In this document: in pieces, positions 1 through 4,809 of the stretch
Layout: each line of letters begins with the position of its first letter
How positions within the stretch are numbered: position 1 is the first letter of the stretch
From: JBKBXU01 sp046313675
Lineage (GTDB): Bacteria; Bacteroidota; Bacteroidia; Cytophagales; Cytophagaceae
DNA: 8,793 nucleotides
Reading direction: 5' to 3'
Assembly: GCA_046313675.1 (NCBI GenBank)
Contig: JBKBXU010000193.1
Location: 1 to 8,793, forward strand
Position numbers and translations under genes: made by a program
Notes under the pieces: generated by a model
Seen by the model: the letters and a program-made list of their open reading frames with translations, nothing else
The model's database searches: none
Told to the model about the DNA's origin: nothing

Positions 1-402
1 TTGCCACAATGGGATGCTTTTGATAAATTAGCCCACAACTGGATTTCAAGACTGGTATGGTCAGCTATTTATATAGCCCTTTATGTATGGCTTGCTACAG
101 AATGGTGGATGTTTCTGTTCTTGCCTATCCACTTTGCTATGGGGCCTATTCAGGGAGTAGCTGTGAACTGGTTGGCTCACGTTTATGGGTATGTGAATTT
201 TAAAGTAAATAATACCTCCAAAAATATACTCCCTGTCGATATACTATTCTGGGGAGAAGCATATCATAACAATCACCACAGATACCCTTCAAGACCCAAT
301 AATGCGGTAAAATGGTATGAAATTGATTTCGGGTACATAGCAATGAAAAGTCTGAATATGCTAGGTGTCATAAAACTTAAAAATGATGGGGAGCGATCGT
401 AA
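1..402 (+). CDS. Fatty acid (acyl-CoA/acyl-lipid delta-9 type) desaturase, C-terminal part, 5' truncated by window edge
   Basis: The reading frame is open from base 1, so the TTG there is almost certainly an internal Leu codon and not a start. The visible 133 residues are the C-terminal part of a membrane di-iron desaturase, which inserts a cis double bond into a fatty acyl chain using O2 and electrons from a partner. The third histidine box is clear: GEAYHNNHHRYP, with H89, H92 and H93 (HxxHH). Upstream, VNWLAHVYGY (N56, H60) matches the Asn/His metal-ligand pair of stearoyl-CoA desaturases. Hydrophobic stretches at about residues 17-35 and 36-53 fit the last membrane helices. The first two histidine boxes must lie left of the window. 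The gene ends at TAA 400-402 and converges on the U32 gene with only a 52-base gap. Family assignment is firm; acyl-CoA versus acyl-lipid substrate cannot be decided here. Confidence 0.93.
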   Translation: MPQWDAFDKLAHNWISRLVWSAIYIALYVWLATEWWMFLFLPIHFAMGPIQGVAVNWLAHVYGYVNFKVNNTSKNILPVDILFWGEAYHNNHHRYPSRPNNAVKWYEIDFGYIAMKSLNMLGVIKLKNDGERS

Positions 403-419
403 AGAAGGCTTACTTTCTG

Positions 420-454
420 CTTAAACCCGGAGTTCCTAAGGATAGTCAGGGGGG
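420..454 (-). repeat. Gene-end hairpin-like element A (degenerate), directly after the U32 stop codon
   Basis: Read on the minus strand, the U32 stop codon is followed immediately by six C (454-449), then ATCCTTAGG (443-435), then CTCCGGG and TTTAAG. This resembles the element after the small coiled-coil gene (2661-2625), which also has a C-run, then ATCCTTAGA, CCGCAGG and CTAAGG. The hairpin itself is poor here: only CTTA (420-423) and TAAG (437-440) can pair. It could be a decayed member of the same family or a weak 3' signal shared by the two convergent genes. No stronger terminator is visible in the 403-454 gap. Confidence 0.4.
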
Positions 455-2311
455 CTATTCGTCCTCAAACTCCAGCTCTGCATCTTTTTCCCATATCTCC
501 ATCTCGCAGGGCTTACAGTTGAATTTTAGTTTGTATTCTACTTCGCCATGTTTCAATACCAGTGGTTCCACCAGCTTCTCTCCCATCGTTTCTTTCTGAT
601 ACCTTGGGCATTTGCCAAGTTCATATTTTACGCAATACTTGGTCACCATTACCCGTGACTTACCGGGGTCCCATTGCAATTCAAATGCTTTTTCTATTTC
701 TGTTACCCCATGCCTTTTGTAAAAAGCCCTGGCCAGTTTATTAGAAACATTATAGGTAAAGTCAAGTTTGGAAACCGGGTAAGGGTGATCCGTCTTTGTG
801 ATCTGAAATTCTTCCCGGTGGTATTCCTTCACACGCACATCCATCAACTGCTCCAGCACCACTCTTCGGATTTCATTGATTTTGGAAATTGGCAAAAACC
901 AGTCTGCCGACAGGTCAAGATCAATCTCATCTGCTATAAACGGGGTGTTTCCTGTTTTGGAAAGGTTTTTTTTGATGCTGCTGATGGAATCTCCGTTTTT
1001 ACTCAGCTCTTTGCTGCTTACAAACGTTCCACTGCTCTGATGTCCGTCCTCGTCAATGGCTCTTAGTTTAAAACCATCGCTGGTTTCGGAAAATTGAAGC
1101 CTCACCCCTATTTTACGCACGGCACTGTCTTCCCTTTCAACCAGGCGGTTGAATTCAGCATCGTAATTACGATAGATCATGGTGCCTTTACTGATGACCT
1201 TTTCGTTATTAAGTATAACCAGGTTATTGATAATCCCATTTACCTGAGCTCCATCGGCCTCGCCATGTTCATTGACAAAGTAAAGTCCGTCTCCGTTGTT
1301 CAATAGTTCAGAATTTTCAATAAGAAAACCTTTGCCTTTTACATCGGTCACTTTTCCGATCTCTTGTCCCTGAGATTTTGGCGTTTCCCATGAACCGATC
1401 CTTTCTGTTCTTTTATTGACAAAATAGTCGGTGTATCCTCTGTTGAAGCTGCGGTCAAGCTCAGGGTCAAAGTTGTAAAAAGTCCTTCCGGAAGAAGCTT
1501 TCTGATAGGTATCGTTGTTTTCCAGAAATGCGTCCAGCCTTTTTCTTAAATAGGAAACATTGTTTTTAACATATACAATGTCCTTCAGACGGCCTTCTAT
1601 TTTAAACGATGTGATACCGGCTTCAATAAGATTTGGAAGCTCATCACTCAGGTCGAGGTCTTTGATAGACAATAGGTGGCTGCTTTCTATAAGCGTTGTG
1701 CCCGTACCATCAACAAGTCTGTATGGCAATCGGCAATTTTGGGCACAGGAGCCCCGGTTGGCACTGCGCTCACCATTAGCAATGCTCATATAGCAGTTGC
1801 CACTGAAAGATACACATAGAGCACCCGTTACAAAAAACTCCAATTCCACATCGGTCGCTTCTTTTATATCTCTGACCTGGTCAAGATTTAATTCCCTTGC
1901 AAGCACGACCCTTTTTATACCTGCATCAGCAAGAAATTTTACATGTTCTGCGTCCCTGTTATTGGCCTGGGTACTTGCATGTATTGCGATTGGCGGCAGG
2001 TCCATTTCCATAATGGCCATATCCTGAATGATCAGGGCATCTACTCCTATTTCATAAAGCTCATATATCAGATTTCTGCAGGTTTCAAGTTCATTGTCAT
2101 ACAAAATGGTATTGAGAACCACAAAAACCCGAGCCTTGAAAAGATGTGCATACTGCACCAATTGGGCGATATCTTCTACCGAGTTGGTTGCATTGCTGCG
2201 GGCTCCGAACTGGGGGGCTCCGATATATACTGCATCAGCACCGGCATTAATGGCTGCCATCCCCTGGTAAAGATTTTTGGCAGGTGCCAGTATTTCTATT
2301 TTCTTTTTCAT
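455..2311 (-). CDS. Peptidase U32 family protein, probable iron-sulfur RNA hydroxylation enzyme (RlhA/TrhP-like)
   Basis: A protein of 618 residues from the ATG at 2311; an in-frame ATG at 2332 would add seven. I prefer 2311 because family members usually begin a few residues before the conserved ILAPAKN-type motif (here MKKKIEILAPAKN); neither start has a good ribosome site. The N-terminal half is a U32 TIM-barrel-like domain. Its signature spans about residues 158-176: ELEFFVTGALC, then GNCYMS. Cys 166, 173, 189 and 193 (GSCAQNCR) are placed like the 4Fe-4S ligands of UbiU/UbiV and TrhP. The C-terminal third carries TKYCVKYELGKC (Cys 560, 568) and KFNCKPCEM (Cys 599, 602), a possible second metal site. 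Although named a peptidase family, studied E. coli members act in tRNA uridine (TrhP) or 23S rRNA cytidine (RlhA) 5-hydroxylation or in ubiquinone synthesis. The length is near RlhA. The specific RNA target is inference. Confidence 0.9.
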   Translation of the reverse strand: MKKKIEILAPAKNLYQGMAAINAGADAVYIGAPQFGARSNATNSVEDIAQLVQYAHLFKARVFVVLNTILYDNELETCRNLIYELYEIGVDALIIQDMAIMEMDLPPIAIHASTQANNRDAEHVKFLADAGIKRVVLARELNLDQVRDIKEATDVELEFFVTGALCVSFSGNCYMSIANGERSANRGSCAQNCRLPYRLVDGTGTTLIESSHLLSIKDLDLSDELPNLIEAGITSFKIEGRLKDIVYVKNNVSYLRKRLDAFLENNDTYQKASSGRTFYNFDPELDRSFNRGYTDYFVNKRTERIGSWETPKSQGQEIGKVTDVKGKGFLIENSELLNNGDGLYFVNEHGEADGAQVNGIINNLVILNNEKVISKGTMIYRNYDAEFNRLVEREDSAVRKIGVRLQFSETSDGFKLRAIDEDGHQSSGTFVSSKELSKNGDSISSIKKNLSKTGNTPFIADEIDLDLSADWFLPISKINEIRRVVLEQLMDVRVKEYHREEFQITKTDHPYPVSKLDFTYNVSNKLARAFYKRHGVTEIEKAFELQWDPGKSRVMVTKYCVKYELGKCPRYQKETMGEKLVEPLVLKHGEVEYKLKFNCKPCEMEIWEKDAELEFEDE

Positions 2312-2366
2312 AGGAAAGACAAAGTTCTGCATTTATGAGCTTCATTCCAAGAAGAAAGAGCCGTAC

Positions 2367-2398
2367 GAACGAAACGATTTTTTAAATCAAAGTCGTTC
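2367..2398. repeat. Nested inverted repeat upstream of the U32 gene
   Basis: The outer arms GAACGA (2367-2372) and TCGTTC (2393-2398) enclose the inner arms GATTT (2376-2380) and AAATC (2384-2388), which are separated by TTT. The structure lies 56 bases upstream of the chosen U32 start. It could be an operator, a leader hairpin or a leftover 3' structure; nothing in the sequence decides between these. Confidence 0.4.
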
Positions 2399-2425
2399 AT
2401 TCCCGGGCATTCAGGAATATGAATT

Positions 2426-2506
2426 ATGAGCAACCCCGGAAAAGGCTCTCTATACGCATTATCTGAAAGGTGGCTTTATAATAAATGGGAGGATGTGCCT
2501 CCATGA
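2426..2506 (+). CDS. Possible 26-residue small protein (uncertain)
   Basis: An ATG at 2426 opens 26 codons to TGA at 2504-2506. The predicted peptide starts MSNPGKGSLYALSERW and ends YNKWEDVPP; I do not recognise it and it has no membrane segment. Supporting points are an AGGA sequence at 2413-2416, nine bases upstream of the ATG, which is better than the ribosome sites of the larger genes nearby. In addition, hairpin element B follows its stop codon by 12 bases, as related elements follow other stop codons in this window. Against it: the length is well within chance, the region is full of palindromes, and the overlapping GGAGG/CCTCC repeat could by itself explain conservation. It might also be a fragment of a decayed gene. 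Confidence 0.25.
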   Translation: MSNPGKGSLYALSERWLYNKWEDVPP

Positions 2507-2518
2507 TGGGATCTCACT

Positions 2519-2548
2519 ATCCGTAGAGTTCTGAAAGGCTCTACGGAT
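2519..2548 (+). repeat. Hairpin element B: perfect 10-bp inverted repeat
   Basis: The arms ATCCGTAGAG (2519-2528) and CTCTACGGAT (2539-2548) are exactly complementary, with a 10-base loop. On the plus strand a T-rich tail (TTTATTATA) follows, so it could terminate plus-strand transcripts. It aligns with the hairpin at 2625-2653 at about two thirds of positions, and the fifth stem pair is G-C here but T-A there. Its 11 bases TCCGTAGAGTT recur at 7594-7604. Confidence 0.75.
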
Positions 2549-2575
2549 TTATTATAAAAAGGAGACTTGGTCTCC
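2549..2575 (-). terminator. Probable intrinsic terminator on the minus strand (GGAGAC/GTCTCC hairpin plus T-tract)
   Basis: Read on the minus strand, GGAGAC and GTCTCC (2575-2561) form a perfect 6-bp stem around a three-base loop. It is followed at once by TTTTTATAATAAAT (2560-2547). This is the classic hairpin-plus-U-tract form. It would stop transcripts coming from the small coiled-coil gene about 100 bases after its stop codon, before they reach the U32 gene. Confidence 0.6.
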
Positions 2576-2608
2576 GGTGGAACGATCCCTTAAAACCAAG
2601 TCGGAGAC
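2564..2608. repeat. Alternative inverted repeat overlapping the terminator hairpin
   Basis: GACTTGGT (2564-2571) is exactly complementary to ACCAAGTC (2595-2602), and GTCTCC (2570-2575) can also pair with GGAGAC (2603-2608). Both pairings use bases of the short hairpin at 2561-2575, so the structures exclude each other. That layout resembles a terminator/antiterminator switch in a minus-strand RNA leading to the U32 gene, but it could equally be a decayed repeat. Confidence 0.45.
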
Positions 2609-2624
2609 TGTCAGAAATTGGAAA

Positions 2625-2661
2625 ATCCTTAGAGACCTGCGGAATCTAAGGATGGTGGGGG
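2625..2661 (-). terminator. Hairpin element D, 3' of the coiled-coil gene (repeat family member, possible terminator)
   Basis: On the minus strand the gene's TAA is followed after 14 bases by a C-run (2661-2657). Then ATCCTTAGA (2653-2645) and TCTAAGGAT (2633-2625) form a perfect 9-bp stem with an 11-base loop, continuing into TTTTCC. The stem plus short T-run could terminate transcription of the coiled-coil gene. The stem is a variant of element B with a compensating change at the fifth pair, and its C-run and ATCCTTAG resemble element A after the U32 stop codon. Confidence 0.55.
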
Positions 2662-2675
2662 TTCAATAGGACTAT

Positions 2676-2933
2676 TTAATTAAGGTTAAGTGAGATTTCT
2701 TTTTGATGAAGCTTTATTTCTTTAAAGAAGATAGTTTGATTGTGTCCTGGGGAATAACTCTCCAGGAACTGAACTAAATGTATTATATACTCTTCTTCTT
2801 TTGCAGCATCATTTAACTGAGACTGCAAATCTTCCAATCTTTTTAAAAGACACTTCTCTTTGAATTGAATATCATCAAGCTTTTCAAGTAAGAGTTTCTT
2901 TATCATTTTAAGATCTGATGTCTTTTTTTCCAT
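2676..2933 (-). CDS. Small coiled-coil hypothetical protein (85 aa)
   Basis: I do not recognise this protein. From the ATG at 2933 it is 85 residues beginning MEKKTSDLKMIKKLLLEKL. Residues about 5-48 are rich in Leu, Ile, Lys and Glu with heptad-like spacing (KLLLEKLDDIQFKEKCLLKR, then LEDLQSQLN), pointing to a coiled coil. The tail (about 49-85) is less regular. There is no signal peptide or membrane segment, so it is probably cytosolic. The frame stays open upstream to 3089, but that extension has a biased, AT-rich translation (Tyr, Ile, Phe, Cys) unlike the charged body, so I take 2933 as the start. No Shine-Dalgarno sequence is visible, which is common in this phylum. The gene is divergent from the histidine kinase, sharing about 200 bases of upstream DNA. 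A link to that kinase is possible but unsupported beyond position. Confidence 0.6.
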   Translation of the reverse strand: MEKKTSDLKMIKKLLLEKLDDIQFKEKCLLKRLEDLQSQLNDAAKEEEYIIHLVQFLESYSPGHNQTIFFKEIKLHQKEISLNLN

Positions 2934-3096
2934 AGTTGTGAGGTGACTATTTCCGTAAACCTCTATATACTGTATTATGTAAAAACAAGTTGTATTTAAA
3001 TAAGAAAAAATTGATTTTATTGGGTAAAACAGAACTATTACCTTCCACCTAGATACCAGGCATAGCTTATTTTCAACAGATAATAACATTTTAAAA
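2934..3096. promoter_or_regulatory. Divergent intergenic region between the coiled-coil gene and the histidine kinase
   Basis: AT-rich DNA that must hold the start signals for both genes. On the minus strand a TTG followed after 16 bases by TATATAG is a weak promoter candidate for the coiled-coil gene. I see no clear promoter for the kinase. A shared control region is plausible from the layout but not shown by any recognisable operator. Confidence 0.35.
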
Positions 3097-3129
3097 ATCC
3101 CAGGGTTTTATCCTTAAAACATCCTGGAT
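3097..3129 (+). promoter_or_regulatory. Leader hairpin immediately before the histidine kinase start
   Basis: ATCCCAGG (3097-3104) pairs with CCTGGAT (3123-3129) through one bulged C. The stem continues inward with GTTTTA (3105-3110) against TAAAAC (3115-3120) around a 4-base loop, with two unpaired bases (AT, 3121-3122) on the right. The stem ends four bases before the ATG at 3134, covering the place where a ribosome would land. It could control translation, or be the binding site of a dimeric regulator. Confidence 0.5.
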
Positions 3130-3133
3130 AGAC

Positions 3134-4216
3134 ATGAAACATCCTACCGATTCACCAAGTAAAAATAAAATAGCTGATCTTCAACAACAAAATGAAGATT
3201 TTCAAAATTTTTTCCAAAGTACGATCATCCCACAGCTTTTTTTTGATAGAAATTTGATTTTGGGAATGTTTTCTCCTGCGGCAATGAAGCAGTTCAACCT
3301 TGGCCCCAAATCCACGGGGAAGCATTTAAATGAATTGTCCAACAACTTAAATTACCACAGGCTGGAAGAGGATATACAAAAAACTATATCTCAGCGGCAG
3401 ATTATAGAGAAAGAAATTCAAACTTCCGACGGAAGATGGTATCGGATGAATGTACTCCCCTATTTTAATAAAAAGGAACAAGTCGTTGATGGGGCAATCG
3501 TTACATTTGTAGATATAAATAATTATGTACGTAGCCTTAAAGAACTTCATAAGCTAAATTCTGAACATGAGACATTTATTTATTCTGTAGCACATGACCT
3601 CAAGGCTCCTCTTCAGAATATTGACGGGTTAATCAATGCGTTGAATGAATCCATTAAGGCGAATAATTCCGAAGATATAGACCATATTCAGGGTATGCTT
3701 AAATCATCAGCTACAAAAATGAAAGACATGATCAGCGATCTGGGCAAGATCAGTCGGGATAAGGCATGCAATAAAACACAGATCAGGTTTAGTGACCTTA
3801 TTGATGAGATATATCTTATATTAAAGGAAAATATTTATAAAGCCAATGGGAAAATTTCCTATGACCTTGAAGTAGATGAATTAATTTTTTCACGGAAAGA
3901 CCTTCGGAGTATACTATATAATCTGTTGAGTAATGCTGTTAAATATCGGTCGGAGGAAAGAAAACTTGATATTCATGTAAAAACCCGAAGAGAGGGTGAA
4001 TTTATCCTGCTTTCGGTGAAAGATAATGGAAGAGGTATTGAAGAAGATAAAAAAGAAACAATATTTTCTCTATTCACACGGGTACTTGATAACGTAGAAG
4101 GTACAGGAATTGGCCTTTACCTGGTATCCAAATTAGTAGATGCACATGAAGGTAAAATCATTGTCAATAGCAAAGTAAATGAAGGCTCAGAGTTTCTTGT
4201 ATACCTGAAAGTTTAA
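3134..4216 (+). CDS. Soluble PAS-domain sensor histidine kinase (CheB/CheR-hybrid type PAS)
   Basis: A 360-residue kinase with no membrane segment, so a cytosolic sensor. A short coiled coil (about 10-25) leads into a PAS domain (about 25-135). Its wording (QLFFDRNLILGMFSPAAM, then the DGRWYRMNVLPY motif and GAIVTFVDI) matches the PAS found in CheB/CheR methyl-modification hybrids. A dimerisation/phosphoacceptor domain follows with HDLKAPL, H154 being the predicted autophosphorylation site. The ATPase domain shows the N box (LLSNAVKY, N267), G1 box (DNGRG, D297) and G2 box (GTGIGL, 323-328), so it looks catalytically complete. It lacks a receiver domain, and no response regulator lies in the window, making it an orphan kinase whose partner and signal are unknown. 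The start is the ATG right after the leader hairpin; only a weak GGAT precedes it. No methyltransferase or methylesterase remnant is visible upstream. Confidence 0.92.
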   Translation: MKHPTDSPSKNKIADLQQQNEDFQNFFQSTIIPQLFFDRNLILGMFSPAAMKQFNLGPKSTGKHLNELSNNLNYHRLEEDIQKTISQRQIIEKEIQTSDGRWYRMNVLPYFNKKEQVVDGAIVTFVDINNYVRSLKELHKLNSEHETFIYSVAHDLKAPLQNIDGLINALNESIKANNSEDIDHIQGMLKSSATKMKDMISDLGKISRDKACNKTQIRFSDLIDEIYLILKENIYKANGKISYDLEVDELIFSRKDLRSILYNLLSNAVKYRSEERKLDIHVKTRREGEFILLSVKDNGRGIEEDKKETIFSLFTRVLDNVEGTGIGLYLVSKLVDAHEGKIIVNSKVNEGSEFLVYLKV

Positions 4217-4809
4217 CAAAGGATGCAATAAAACATTCTGTTACGTAGCTAAAACATTTCAAATCAGCCCTTCGATCGCATTTGCGTCTCAACCATAGGC
4301 CTGCTATGCATTACTACACGGCACCCTTCAAATTATAGCCTTTGAAGATAGAATCTGGTCATTGAGGCTATACATTATATCCTCCAATATTTCTTTAAAC
4401 GACTGTTCTCAATAACCAACAATGAACTACTTCGTGAGGATGGATGGCATGTAATGCCTTTTTTGGAAGAAAGATTTTTATTTCAGATTGATGAGGGAAT
4501 TACCTAATGAAGAATTCTCACTTTTTTTCGTTTTTTCATGTTCAATTATTCATATTTATTTTTTGCTTATAATTTTTTACAAGACCATTTATAAGAAATG
4601 GCCTTAGTTAAAACTCACTTAAAATCAACCTCTATACTTTAAATTTTCGAAGCCTTTGATTTTTTCAAGTCATGCGATCTACACAAAACACACGGAAAAG
4701 TACAATTATAAATAAAAAAAATATAATTTTAATTGAAAACATCCTCCATTTTTTGTATCTTTAAGCATCTTTTATTGTATTAATCTATACTCTTTAAATA
4801 AAACAGAGG
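4217..4809. other. Long AT-rich intergenic region upstream of the GH8 gene
   Basis: Almost 600 bases without a supported gene. The left half has scattered short inverted repeats: CATAG/CTATG at 4294-4308, CGCA/TGCG at 4277-4286, and TATAGCCT (4334-4341) with AGGCTATA (4365-4372). The last could be an end signal for the kinase transcript but has no T-tract. A plus-strand frame is open at 4352-4504 (51 codons) without a usable start, possibly a decayed gene piece. The right half (about 4505-4809) is very AT-rich, with CCATTT/AAATGG at 4585-4601 and the candidate GH8 promoter at its end. I see no known riboswitch or RNA gene. Confidence 0.6.
4733..4763 (+). promoter_or_regulatory. Candidate Bacteroidota-type promoter for the GH8 gene
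   Basis: TTG at 4733-4735 is followed after 20 bases by TATCTTTA (4756-4763). This is close to the Bacteroidota housekeeping promoter pattern of TTG, about 19-21 bases, then TAnnTTTG; the final G is missing. It lies some 46 bases upstream of the start codon. The surrounding DNA is so AT-rich that chance matches are expected, so this is a candidate only. Confidence 0.4.

Larger units (their letters stand above)
2312..2675. other. Palindrome-rich intergenic region between the U32 gene and the small coiled-coil gene
   Basis: About 360 bases without a convincing long gene. Both flanking genes are on the minus strand, so this stretch is at once the 3' side of the coiled-coil gene and the 5' side of the U32 gene. 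It holds at least six inverted repeats, described separately where strong. Smaller ones are GGAGG/CCTCC at 2488-2502, CCAT/ATGG at 2501-2509, and AGAGCC 2357-2362 facing GGCTCT 2444-2449. A 26-codon ORF lies on the plus strand at 2426-2506. I see no clear U32 promoter. Confidence 0.7.

Noticed and set aside
1..3. TTG at the left edge as a desaturase start codon
   Set aside because: The protein would lack the first two histidine boxes that the family needs; the frame is simply cut by the window edge.
562..2338. Several plus-strand open frames inside the U32 gene
   Set aside because: They lie opposite a clearly coding gene, lack recognisable domains and show the Cys/His/Ser-rich composition of antisense frames.
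2561..2602. T-box-like string (GGTGGAACGATCCCTT) on the plus strand
   Set aside because: Only loosely like the T-box antiterminator, no stem I or specifier region, no plus-strand synthetase or amino-acid gene downstream, and T-boxes are not expected in Bacteroidota.
2312..2675. CRISPR array or insertion sequence in the palindrome cluster
   Set aside because: No regularly spaced identical repeats, no transposase and no flanking target duplication were seen.
2934..3089. N-terminal extension of the coiled-coil gene up to 3089
   Set aside because: The translation is rich in Tyr, Ile, Phe and Cys from AT-rich DNA, unlike the charged coiled-coil body; it looks like promoter DNA read by chance.
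3134..4216. A complete two-component or chemosensory operon around the kinase
   Set aside because: No response regulator, methyltransferase or receptor lies in the window; neighbours are on other strands or far away.
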